Of a stretch of DNA of 64,000 nucleotides, positions 20,939 to 28,256 are shown piece by piece; within the stretch, counting starts at the first letter, position 1; each line of letters opens with the position of its first letter. Position numbers and translations under genes: made by a program. The stretch covers positions 558,001-622,000 of the forward strand of contig NZ_CP015986.1 of NCBI RefSeq assembly GCF_001658005.1, given 5' to 3'. The notes below the pieces were generated by a model. It ran no database searches, was not told the DNA's origin, and worked only from the letters and a program-made list of their open reading frames with translations. This DNA comes from Sphingobium sp. EP60837. Its GTDB lineage: Bacteria; Pseudomonadota; Alphaproteobacteria; Sphingomonadales; Sphingomonadaceae.

Positions 20939-21202
20939 ATGCGCCCAGTTTCGAGCCTCGCGACCGGGAAGTCATTTGACCCGGCCCTAAGGGGATACAT
21001 CATACATTATCATGTTGGGGAAGCTAATCATTGCCCCAGTTGCGGCCGCAGCCAGTGGATCGTCGGCCGATTAATGGCGGAATGCGCCTATTGCGAAACC
21101 GCCTTGCCGCTGGAAAATAATCGCGGCGTTGGCGCGTGCGCCCGCTTCGTGCACACCCACACATCCGTACCGTTCGAACAGGGCGGTCCCGTAACCGCCT
21201 GA
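20939..21202 (+). CDS. Small hypothetical protein with a zinc-ribbon-like Cys pattern
   Basis: An 87-residue protein I do not recognise by name. It contains two Cys-X2-Cys pairs, HCPSCGRSQ and ECAYCETALPL, about 16 residues apart, suggesting a zinc ribbon or rubredoxin-like knuckle. GRSQWIVGRLMAECAYC looks like the core of a small nucleic-acid or protein-interaction module. The ATG at 20939 has AGGAGG eight or nine bases upstream, which fixes the start; longer in-frame starts lack support. A 16-base palindrome lies about 50 bases upstream. The gene is convergent with the DUF5818-DUF1328 pair, 33 bases from its 3' end. Confidence 0.72.
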   Translation: MRPVSSLATGKSFDPALRGYIIHYHVGEANHCPSCGRSQWIVGRLMAECAYCETALPLENNRGVGACARFVHTHTSVPFEQGGPVTA

Positions 21203-21235
21203 CCTGCTGGTCATCGCTGCCGCAGGGGGGAAGTC

Positions 21236-21439
21236 TCAGGCGGCGGCGACGCCTTCCACCTCCACCACATCGTCACCCGCGTAGTAGCCCTTTACGCGTA
21301 CGCGCTTTTCGACATGATCGATGGGCACGCGGAGCAATATCAGGCGGAATGTGCCGCCCAGATCGCGCTGGAGCAGAAACCCGGCCTCGTCGCGCAGCAA
21401 CCTGCCCGTCTCGTCAACTCCAGCGCCAATCTCGGTCAT
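21236..21439 (-). CDS. DUF5818 domain protein
   Basis: A 67-residue soluble protein: GRLLRDEAGFLLQRDLGGTF is followed by LRVPIDHVEKRVRVKGYYAG and an acidic-hydrophobic end, DDVVEVEGVAAA. This is the pattern of small DUF5818 proteins common in sphingomonads, predicted to form a compact OB-like beta barrel of unknown function. It starts four bases after the DUF1328 stop, so the two are cotranscribed and probably share the EcfG-type promoter upstream of that gene. That would make it a candidate stress-inducible protein. Confidence 0.78.
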   Translation of the reverse strand: MTEIGAGVDETGRLLRDEAGFLLQRDLGGTFRLILLRVPIDHVEKRVRVKGYYAGDDVVEVEGVAAA

Positions 21440-21443
21440 CGCG

Positions 21444-21629
21444 TCAATCTATGGCGTTCTTGATCCCTTTTCCAGCCAATAGGCCAAGAACCAGGAAAAT
21501 CGCGAACAGGGCGATCGCGAGGAAGAACAGAATCTTGGCAATACCTACAAAAGCACCCGCCGCGCCGCCGAAGCCCAAAATGGCCAGCACCGCGGCGATG
21601 ACGAGAGAAATGATAGCGAACCGGATCAT
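21444..21629 (-). CDS. DUF1328 (YtjA) family small membrane protein
   Basis: A 61-residue protein with two hydrophobic helices: [19 protein letters not shown], then the family's short linker with [16 protein letters not shown], and a C-terminal segment. DUF1328/YtjA proteins are inner membrane proteins of unknown role that recur in alphaproteobacterial general stress regulons. AAGGA lies nine bases before the ATG at 21629. A GGAAC-N16-CGTT promoter lies about 40 bases upstream, consistent with EcfG control. It leads an operon with the DUF5818 gene. Confidence 0.87.
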   Translation of the reverse strand: MIRFAIISLVIAAVLAILGFGGAAGAFVGIAKILFFLAIALFAIFLVLGLLAGKGIKNAID

Positions 21630-21666
21630 CGAATAATCCTTCTTGTAAAATCAACTATATGTCTGA

Positions 21667-21691
21667 AACGGCCGACCCGCGGGACAGTTCC
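21667..21691 (-). promoter_or_regulatory. EcfG-type (general stress sigma factor) promoter
   Basis: On the minus strand the sequence reads GGAAC, then 16 bases, then CGTT, an exact match to the alphaproteobacterial EcfG consensus GGAAC-N16/17-CGTT. It lies 38 bases before the DUF1328 start codon, leaving room for a short leader. No other exact match beside a gene start was noticed by eye in this window. Confidence 0.8.
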
Positions 21692-21879
21692 TCATTCCCG
21701 CGCCCACCTCTCCCACCGTCTTTGGGGCGATTGTAGCGAGGCGAGAGAATGGATTGGATGGCGCTCAGGTGCCATCAACCGACCTGGCAGCAAAGCCCGC
21801 CTCTTTCATGACGCTTATTTGACAGAATCTGCTTCACCACCCGCCCAATTCGGCATCAATCGGCATGTCGGAGTCATAG

Positions 21880-21894
21880 CCTATCCTCAATAGG
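21880..21894. promoter_or_regulatory. Possible operator before the DUF4198-HupE operon
   Basis: CCTAT and ATAGG form a five-base inverted repeat around CCTCA, 26 bases before the DUF4198 start codon and within an AT-richer stretch that could hold the promoter. Metalloregulators such as Fur, Mur and NikR bind similar short dyads, but the sequence matches no consensus I know. Evidence is weak. Confidence 0.3.
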
Positions 21895-21920
21895 ACATAT
21901 TGTCTCATGGGAGTGCGCCG

Positions 21921-22667
21921 ATGAAGTTGACTCGCCTGATCACCGCCACTTTGTGCACAGGGACGCTTCTGGCAGCAGCCGCGCCGCTTAGCGCGCACGG
22001 CATCTGGTTCGCACAGCGCGCGCGGCAGCTTGCCCTTATCTATGGCGTGGGCGCCGATGATCTCGACGCGGTCAAGCGCCTGCCGCTGATCAAGGCGGTC
22101 ACCGGCTATGATGCGGATTGGGCTCCGGTCAGCACCCGGTTGCGCGAGGCGGGCGTGATCCCCGTCGTCGATATCGATGAGCCGGTCGCGGCCGTAGCCG
22201 CCGTCATGGACTATGGCCTTTGGAGCAAGACTCCGGACGGCGAGTGGCACAATAAGGGCCGCGACGAAGTGCCTACCGCCACACTCGCCGAACATAATTG
22301 GAAATATGCGGTCCACCTGAACCAGGTCCCGACCCGCCAGGTGCCGCTGTTCGAAGGCCACACGCTGCAGCTCGTCCCTGTCGGCATCGCCATTCCGCAG
22401 AAGGCAGGCGAACCGATCAAGGTTCGCGCTTATTATCAGGGCAAGCCGATGGCGGGCGTGACCGTCATGTCGGACTATGTGAATGATCCCGATGAGGCGG
22501 CTCCGGCCAAGACGGCTGCTGACGGCACCGCCACCGTCAAGGTCCGCAATCAGGGCATCAATGTGCTGATGGCGATCTATGTCGGTGCTTCGGACAACAA
22601 GGCGAAGGCCGATCACAGCGAATACCGCGCCTCACTCTCCTTCGTCCTGCCGCATCTGCCGGAATGA
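21921..22667 (+). CDS. DUF4198 (NikM/CbiK-like) periplasmic protein
   Basis: A secreted protein of 248 residues. A signal peptide is likely cut after PLSA, leaving His26 as the first mature residue (HGIWFAQR). DUF4198 proteins share this HGxW-type start and a C-terminal Ig-like domain, here recognisable in KVRAYYQGKPMAGVTVMSD and DGTATVKVRNQGINVLMAIY. Related NikM/NikK-type domains belong to nickel or cobalt uptake systems. The ATG at 21921 has GGGAG seven bases upstream. It begins a five-gene operon with a HupE/UreJ permease, supporting a metal-handling role. Which metal is unknown; a free N-terminal His also suits copper. Confidence 0.82.
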   Translation: MKLTRLITATLCTGTLLAAAAPLSAHGIWFAQRARQLALIYGVGADDLDAVKRLPLIKAVTGYDADWAPVSTRLREAGVIPVVDIDEPVAAVAAVMDYGLWSKTPDGEWHNKGRDEVPTATLAEHNWKYAVHLNQVPTRQVPLFEGHTLQLVPVGIAIPQKAGEPIKVRAYYQGKPMAGVTVMSDYVNDPDEAAPAKTAADGTATVKVRNQGINVLMAIYVGASDNKAKADHSEYRASLSFVLPHLPE

Positions 22668-22693
22668 TCCTCATCCATCAGGAGCTTACGCAT

Positions 22694-23074
22694 ATGAAGA
22701 CCGATCTTTTCCGCACCGGCCTCGCCGCCATCGCCCTGGTCGCTGCGCCCACGGCCCTTTACGCCCATGGCAGCATGAAGCCCCAGCATGGCGGCCTCGT
22801 GCAGATGACGGGCGAGACCATGTTCGAGCTGGTCACCGGCCCCAAGGGCGTGGACGTCTATCTGAGCGAAGAGGACGAGCCCATTCCCGCCGCCGCCTAC
22901 ACCGCCAAGCTGACGCAGACCGCCGCGGGCAAGAAGACAGAAGCGGCGCTAAAGGCGGCTGGCGGCAACAAGCTTTCCGCCCCCGGCTTCAAAGCGGCCA
23001 AGGGCGCGAAGATCGTCATCGCCCTGGTCGACAAGAGCGGCGCGAAGACCTTCGCCACCTTCCAGACCAAGTAA
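22694..23074 (+). CDS. Small secreted protein with N-terminal His, metal operon member
   Basis: A 126-residue exported protein that I cannot name. The signal peptide probably ends at ALYA, leaving mature HGSMKPQHGGLVQMTGE with His and Met ligands close together. The rest alternates strand-like segments (MFELVTGPKGVDVYLSEEDE) with an Ala/Lys-rich part and ends KIVIALVDKSGAKTFATFQ. The PQHGG motif also occurs near the start of copper or metal-binding periplasmic domains. GGAG lies nine bases before the ATG at 22694. It is 26 bases after the DUF4198 gene and nine before the HupE gene. Confidence 0.78.
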   Translation: MKTDLFRTGLAAIALVAAPTALYAHGSMKPQHGGLVQMTGETMFELVTGPKGVDVYLSEEDEPIPAAAYTAKLTQTAAGKKTEAALKAAGGNKLSAPGFKAAKGAKIVIALVDKSGAKTFATFQTK

Positions 23075-23083
23075 GGCAGGCCA

Positions 23084-23812
23084 ATGCACAGCGCGCCCCT
23101 CCCCCCGCTCCTCTCCCCCGGCGTGCGGCGGGCCGCGCTGCTGCTCTTGGGAGTGATGCTGGCGCTCATGAGCTCGACGCTCTGGGCCCATGGCGTCAAC
23201 GAGAACGACAAGGCGTTCATCGAAGGCGCTTCTGGCGTAAACATCATCCCCTATATGTATCTGGGCGCCAAGCACATGGTCACGGGCTATGACCATCTGC
23301 TCTTCCTCGCCGGGGTCATCTTCTTCCTCTACCGCCTCAAGGATGTCGGCGCTTATGTGACCCTGTTCGCCATCGGGCACAGCACCACGCTGCTGCTGGG
23401 CGTCATCTTCGACATTCGCGCCAATCCCTTCATCATCGACGCGATCATCGGCCTTTCGGTCGTGTATAAGGCGATCGACAATCTGGACGGCTTCCGCACC
23501 TGGTTCGGCTTCTCACCGAACCCCAAGGCAGCGGTGCTGATCTTCGGCTTTTTCCATGGCTTCGGCCTTGCCACCAAGCTGCAGGAACTCACGCTGGCGA
23601 AGGATGGGATGATCCCCAACCTCATCAGTTTCAACATCGGCGTCGAGATGGGCCAATTCATGGCGCTCACCATCATCCTGCTGCTGATGAACCTGTGGCG
23701 CATGAGCGACAGTTTCCGCCGCAGCGCCATCGTCGCCAATGCCGCGCTGATGACCGCCGGCTTCCTACTCATCGGCTACCAGCTGGCCGGCTACTTCACC
23801 CAAGGGGCCTGA
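23084..23812 (+). CDS. HupE/UreJ family metal permease
   Basis: An integral membrane protein of 242 residues, homologous to nickel/cobalt permeases of hydrogenase and urease clusters. The hallmark HX5DH motif is present as H64-MVTGY-D70-H71 in the first mature helix. A FHG motif occurs in FGFFHGFGLATKLQEL, but without the Glu usually found just after it, which may alter selectivity. An N-terminal signal segment probably ends before His36 (AHGVNEND). About six membrane spans follow. It sits in the middle of the five-gene operon and is the likely transport component. No hydrogenase or urease genes are nearby. Confidence 0.88.
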   Translation: MHSAPLPPLLSPGVRRAALLLLGVMLALMSSTLWAHGVNENDKAFIEGASGVNIIPYMYLGAKHMVTGYDHLLFLAGVIFFLYRLKDVGAYVTLFAIGHSTTLLLGVIFDIRANPFIIDAIIGLSVVYKAIDNLDGFRTWFGFSPNPKAAVLIFGFFHGFGLATKLQELTLAKDGMIPNLISFNIGVEMGQFMALTIILLLMNLWRMSDSFRRSAIVANAALMTAGFLLIGYQLAGYFTQGA

Positions 23813-23813
23813 C

Positions 23814-24425
23814 ATGAATACGCAGACCATTGCCGCGCTCCCGGCGCAGGTTTCTCCCTCTCCCTCGACGCTGGCTAAGGCGACCGGCGGCGCGGTGATT
23901 GCCGCCACCGCGATCCTGACGCTGTTCGTGCTACCCGCCGAATATGGGGTCGATCCGACCGGCGTCGGCACCGCGCTCGGCCTCACCGGCATGGTGTCCG
24001 GCGAAGCGCAGGAGGCTGTTCCGACAACGCTCGCCGCCCCGGCGGCAGGTTCCATCGCCACGCCGACCAAGGAAAGCATCTTCAAATCCACGCCCTGGCG
24101 TCAGGACGAGATGACCATCAGCTTGCCCCCGCACAGCGGCCAGGAAGTGAAGGCTCATATGGGAAAAGGCGACAGCTTCATCTTCACCTGGAAATCCAGC
24201 GGCCCGATCAAGGCTGAGATGCACGGCGAAGAACTGAACGCCGCGGACGACGCCTTCACCGACTACTGGAAGGAACTGGAGATCAGCGGCGGCCAGGGCG
24301 ACTTCACAGCCCCCTTCGGCGGCATCCACGGCTGGTACTTTCGCAACAAGGGCGACACGCCGGTGACGGTCACGGTCAAGACCGTCGGATTCTACAAGGA
24401 CCTTTACCAGCCCAAGGCTGAGTGA
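23814..24425 (+). CDS. Single-span membrane-anchored periplasmic protein
   Basis: A 203-residue protein with one N-terminal membrane helix (about residues 22-42, GGAVIAATAILTLFVLPAEYG) and a periplasmic beta-rich domain: EMTISLPPHSGQEVKAHMGK, FIFTWKSSGPIKAEMHGEE, GGIHGWYFRNKGDTPVTVTV. The GWYFRNK pattern resembles small C2/immunoglobulin-like domains. It is usually called only a transmembrane anchor protein. It begins one base after the HupE stop, so translation is coupled and it may be a HupE partner. His and Glu residues in KAEMHGEELN could bind metal, which is inference. Confidence 0.75.
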   Translation: MNTQTIAALPAQVSPSPSTLAKATGGAVIAATAILTLFVLPAEYGVDPTGVGTALGLTGMVSGEAQEAVPTTLAAPAAGSIATPTKESIFKSTPWRQDEMTISLPPHSGQEVKAHMGKGDSFIFTWKSSGPIKAEMHGEELNAADDAFTDYWKELEISGGQGDFTAPFGGIHGWYFRNKGDTPVTVTVKTVGFYKDLYQPKAE

Positions 24426-24455
24426 GCGTATAAGGGATAATCAAGGACAGGTGCC

Positions 24456-25667
24456 ATGAGCAGTATTGCGGGCCAAGCGCCCAACATCGGCCTGAGGGCC
24501 ACAGCATCTCCCATCGACGCGGCGAAAGCACGCACCCGCCTCGTCGCGATCGACGCGCTTCGCGGGCTGGTCATGCTGTTCATGCTGGTCGATCATGTGC
24601 GGGAAACGTGGTTCCTGCACCTTCAGGTGACGGACCCGGTGGACGCCAATACCACCGATCCGGGCCTTTTCTTCACCCGTCTGCTCTCAACCTTCTGCGC
24701 CCCGACGTTCGTCGCGCTGACGGGCCTTTCCGCGTGGCTTTATGGCCAGTCGCACAGCAAGGGAGAGGTGTCGGAATTTCTGTTGAAGCGCGGCCTGTTC
24801 CTGATCTTCCTGGAGTTCACCGTGGTCGGCTATGCTTGGCCGACGCAGGCGCCCGCCTTCCCACCGACGGCCATATGGCTGCAGGTGATCTGGGCGATCG
24901 GCATCAGCATGATCGCGCTGGCGGCGCTGCTACACCTGCCGCGTCCCGCGCAGTTTGCGGTGGGCCTGGCGATCGTTTGCCTTCACAATCTGCTCGACCC
25001 GATCAAGCTGACGGCGGACCAGCCCGGTTACGCGCTCTGGGCGATCCTGCACCAACGCTCGCTGATCGAGTTTGGCGGAACCGCGATTAAGACCACCTAT
25101 CCGGTGCTGCCGTGGATCGGCGTCATCCTACTTGGCTATGCCTGCGGTCCCTGGTTCGCGAAGGGCAGCGATCCAGAACGGCGGATCAAGCGCCTAGTCA
25201 TCACCGGCCTGTCGCTGGTCATCGGCTTCATCGTCATCCGCTATCTCAATGCCTATGGCGACAAGCCCTGGTTCATCGCGGAAACACCGTTGCGCACGGT
25301 GATGAGCTTCCTTGCGCTCACCAAATATCCGCCCTCGCTGCTGTTTCTGATGCCGACGGTCGGCACCGGCTGCCTGCTGCTCGCCCTGTTCGAAACCTAT
25401 CAGGACAGCAAGCTGATGCCGCACCTCGCCCTCCTGGGCGGCGCGCCGATGTTCTACTATGTGCTGCATCTCTACACGCTGAAGGTGATCTACAATATCG
25501 CGCTGGTCCTCTACGGCCCGACCAAAGGCACGGTGTTCGGCGTCGATCACCTGCGTTGGGTGTGGATCTGGGTCTTCATCCTGATCCCGGTACTTTATTT
25601 CCCGACACGCTGGTTCGCCCAACTAAAACAGCGGCGGAAGGATATTTGGTGGCTTAAGTATCTCTAA
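24456..25667 (+). CDS. DUF1624/heparan-alpha-glucosaminide N-acetyltransferase-like membrane protein
   Basis: A 403-residue polytopic membrane protein with about ten hydrophobic segments. It begins RLVAIDALRGLVMLFMLVDH, the DxLRG motif and following His of the acyltransferase-related YeiB/DUF1624 superfamily. GGAPMFYYVLHLYTLKVIYN near residue 330 is the conserved C-terminal block. Members move acyl groups across membranes or are uncharacterised. The ATG at 24456 lies 30 bases after the anchored-protein gene and the strong terminator follows, so it is the last gene of the HupE operon. Its role with a metal permease is unclear; it could be a passenger gene. Confidence 0.8.
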   Translation: MSSIAGQAPNIGLRATASPIDAAKARTRLVAIDALRGLVMLFMLVDHVRETWFLHLQVTDPVDANTTDPGLFFTRLLSTFCAPTFVALTGLSAWLYGQSHSKGEVSEFLLKRGLFLIFLEFTVVGYAWPTQAPAFPPTAIWLQVIWAIGISMIALAALLHLPRPAQFAVGLAIVCLHNLLDPIKLTADQPGYALWAILHQRSLIEFGGTAIKTTYPVLPWIGVILLGYACGPWFAKGSDPERRIKRLVITGLSLVIGFIVIRYLNAYGDKPWFIAETPLRTVMSFLALTKYPPSLLFLMPTVGTGCLLLALFETYQDSKLMPHLALLGGAPMFYYVLHLYTLKVIYNIALVLYGPTKGTVFGVDHLRWVWIWVFILIPVLYFPTRWFAQLKQRRKDIWWLKYL

Positions 25668-25689
25668 CGTAACGATCCTGCAAAACTCG

Positions 25690-25720
25690 GGCCGCCTTCC
25701 TACCGAAGGCGGCCATTTTT
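25690..25720 (+). terminator. Rho-independent terminator of the DUF4198-HupE operon
   Basis: GGCCGCCTTC pairs perfectly with GAAGGCGGCC around a five-base loop, followed by ATTTTTATT. It starts 23 bases after the last stop codon of the operon, separating it from the TonB-dependent receptor gene. Confidence 0.93.
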
Positions 25721-26005
25721 ATTGGGTTTTTGGGCAGTCGTAGTTGCGAACCAGACGCAGCATTTTCCCCTGTCCCTCGCCCTCATATTCACAATTATGC
25801 ACCGTGGGGCACATCAAGTTTAACGTAATATGTCTGTAACCTGATCCTAGCCTTCCATTCCAGAAGAGGTGGCAAATCACCCAGTGGACCGGCATCCGGA
25901 AAGAAAAGGACCCAAAGAATGTCCGTTTGGAGAGAAGATAAGAACAGGCCGGCTCACCCCGTTCGCAGGACAAGTGGGAACAGCGACTTTATCAGGGGTA
26001 GCAAT
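25721..26005. promoter_or_regulatory. Leader region of the TonB-dependent receptor gene
   Basis: 285 bases after the terminator without a credible gene. It should hold the receptor promoter. I searched by eye for a Fur-type palindrome and for EcfG promoter text and found no convincing match. The end of this region supplies AGGGG nine bases before the receptor start. Confidence 0.4.
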
Positions 26006-28153
26006 ATGCGCACATATTCGGCTTTTCGTCTGGCCCTCGCCGCCAGCGCAGCCTGCATCGCCTTCGCACCGGGCGCCTATGCTCAGGCGCCGGCATCGGG
26101 CGATAACGCAGAAATCGTCGTCACCGGCCTGAAGCGGCAGTATTTCGGGGACACGCCGGTCAAGGAAATCCCGCAGGCCGTCCAGTTCCTGGAAGGCAAG
26201 CTGCTCGACGACCTCAATATCACCCGCCTCGATACCGCGCTCGAACTGGCGAGCGGCGTGTCCAAGCAGAATAATTTCGGCGGCCTGTGGGACAGCTTCG
26301 CGATCCGCGGCTTTGCGGGCGACGAGAATTTCCCAAGCGGCTTCCTGGTCAACGGCTTCAACGGCGGCCGCGGCTATGGCGGCCCGCGCGACGCATCGAA
26401 CGTAGAGCGCATCGAAGTCCTAAAAGGCCCCAACTCCGCGCTCTTCGGCCGCGGCGAGCCCGGCGGCACGATCAACATCGTCACCAAGAAACCGCTGTTC
26501 AAGGAATTCGGCAGCTTCTCCATCGCGGGCGGTAGCTGGAACAACTATCGCGTCGAAGGCGACTTCAACCTGCCGCTCAACGACATGTTCGCGGTGCGCA
26601 TCAATGGCGCGGTCGAAGATGCCGACAGCTTCCGCGACACGGTTCACACCCGCAAATATGTGGTGACGCCCTCTTTCCTGGCGAAATTCTCTGAGCGGGA
26701 CATCCTCACCTATGAGATGGAATATGTGAACCAGGAAGTGCCGTTCGAGCGCGGCGTGGTTGCAATTCCGACGGTCCAGGCGAACGGAACGATCAACTAT
26801 AAGCTTGGCGCGATCCCGAACTCGCGCTTCCTGGGTAATCCCAACGACGGCCAGACCAAAGTCGAAGTGCTGGGCCATCAGCTGCAATATCAGCATGACT
26901 TCAGCGACGATTGGACGCTGATGCTGGGCGCGGGATACAAGGACACGACCTTCACCGGCTTTTCCAGCGATCCCGAACTGGTGCTGAGCCGCCAGCTGAT
27001 CGACAATGACGGGCAGACCCTGTCCCGCCAGCGCCGCTTCCGCGATTACAGCACCACACATATGGTGTTCCGCGGGGAAATCAGCGGCAAGATCGAGACC
27101 GGCTCGATCGTCCACAATATCCGCATCGGCGGGGATTGGGACCGCTTCAAGATCGAGACATTCCAGACCCGCTATCGTCCCAGCGCTGCGGATCAGTCTT
27201 ACTCCATCAACATCTTCAACCCCAATTACAACATCCCCGCGCCGATCCCCACGACGGTCATCCAGAACGCGACCGAGATCCAGAAGGCCTGGGGCGTCTA
27301 TGCTCAGGACCAGATCGAAATTACCGAGAAGTTCAAGGTTCGCTTTGGCGGCCGCTATGACGACTTCTCGCAGGACATCGATCTGCGGCTCAACAACACG
27401 AATCCGAAGAAGGCCTATACCAAGTTCAGCCCTATGGCCGGCATGGTGTTCGAACCTACCCGCTCCATCTCGCTCTATGCGAGCTACGGCAAAGGCTTCC
27501 GCCCCAACAGCGGCGTGGGCTTTGATGGCCAGCCCTTCGATCCGGAAATCAGCACCTCCTATGAAATCGGCGGCAAGTTCGTGACGCCGGACGGTCGGAT
27601 CACCAGCACGCTGTCTCTCTACAAGATGAAGAAAACCAACGTGCTGACCACCGACCCGGTCAACGCTGGCTTCTCCAAGCCTGTGGGTTCGGCGCGCAGC
27701 AAGGGGATCGAGTTCGACCTAAATGCCAAGCTGCCAGCCGGGTTCGAGCTGTTTCTGACCTATGCCTATACCGACGCGGAGTGGGCCACGAACGCTCTTG
27801 ATCCGAATTTCGCCGCTCCCATCCGGATAGGCGATCCCCTCATCAACATCGCCAAGCATCAGGGTAACTTCCTGCTGTTCAACAACTTCAACATCGGCGG
27901 ACATGATGCGATGCTGGGCGCGGGTGTGAACTATGTCGGCCGCCGCCTGGGTGAAACCGCGACGACCTTCTTCCTTCCAAGCTACACGCTGGTAAAGGTC
28001 CTCGGTTCGTTCAACATCACCGAACAGATCAAGATCTCGGCGGATGTGAACAATCTCTTGAACAAGAAATATTACGCCAGCTCCTATGCGGCACTGTGGG
28101 TCCAGCCGGGCACGCCGCGCCAGTTCACGGTACGGGCGACATTCGACTTCTAA
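26006..28153 (+). CDS. TonB-dependent siderophore-type receptor
   Basis: Outer membrane transporter of 715 residues. A signal peptide ends near GAYAQ; the TonB box region is AEIVVTGLKR; the plug domain contains IEVLKGPNSALFGRGEPGG and INIVTKKP, text typical of ferric-siderophore receptors; and a 22-strand barrel ends in the C-terminal Phe of FTVRATFDF. The KGFRPNSG and DVNNLLNKKYYASSY segments are standard late-barrel motifs. An in-frame start 29 codons upstream would give an abnormal leader, so the ATG at 26006 is chosen. A PepSY-TM protein gene follows, a common partner in iron-siderophore uptake. The ligand is unknown. Confidence 0.92.
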   Translation: MRTYSAFRLALAASAACIAFAPGAYAQAPASGDNAEIVVTGLKRQYFGDTPVKEIPQAVQFLEGKLLDDLNITRLDTALELASGVSKQNNFGGLWDSFAIRGFAGDENFPSGFLVNGFNGGRGYGGPRDASNVERIEVLKGPNSALFGRGEPGGTINIVTKKPLFKEFGSFSIAGGSWNNYRVEGDFNLPLNDMFAVRINGAVEDADSFRDTVHTRKYVVTPSFLAKFSERDILTYEMEYVNQEVPFERGVVAIPTVQANGTINYKLGAIPNSRFLGNPNDGQTKVEVLGHQLQYQHDFSDDWTLMLGAGYKDTTFTGFSSDPELVLSRQLIDNDGQTLSRQRRFRDYSTTHMVFRGEISGKIETGSIVHNIRIGGDWDRFKIETFQTRYRPSAADQSYSINIFNPNYNIPAPIPTTVIQNATEIQKAWGVYAQDQIEITEKFKVRFGGRYDDFSQDIDLRLNNTNPKKAYTKFSPMAGMVFEPTRSISLYASYGKGFRPNSGVGFDGQPFDPEISTSYEIGGKFVTPDGRITSTLSLYKMKKTNVLTTDPVNAGFSKPVGSARSKGIEFDLNAKLPAGFELFLTYAYTDAEWATNALDPNFAAPIRIGDPLINIAKHQGNFLLFNNFNIGGHDAMLGAGVNYVGRRLGETATTFFLPSYTLVKVLGSFNITEQIKISADVNNLLNKKYYASSYAALWVQPGTPRQFTVRATFDF

Positions 28154-28187
28154 TGCTTTAAAAAATTCGGGACTTGCAGTTCCGATG

Positions 28188-28231
28188 GCCGCCGGTGATC
28201 CGCCCCTCCAAGCCTGAGGGTCACCGGCGGT
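28188..28231 (+). terminator. Hairpin between receptor and PepSY-TM gene
   Basis: CCGCCGGTGA pairs perfectly with TCACCGGCGG, and CCCTC/GAGGG pair inside the loop. The T-rich run after it (TCTTTGCATTTC) is imperfect. It could terminate part of the receptor transcript or stabilise its 3' end, giving lower expression of the downstream genes. Confidence 0.55.
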
Positions 28232-28256
28232 CTTTGCATTTCTTTCGAGGGAAGCG

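Noticed and set aside
21692..21920. Possible cobalamin or nickel riboswitch before the HupE operon
   Set aside because: I could not find the B12 box or other conserved riboswitch elements; only a five-base dyad is visible.
25721..26005. Fur box before the TonB-dependent receptor
   Set aside because: Only fragments of a possible half-site are present, not a palindrome.
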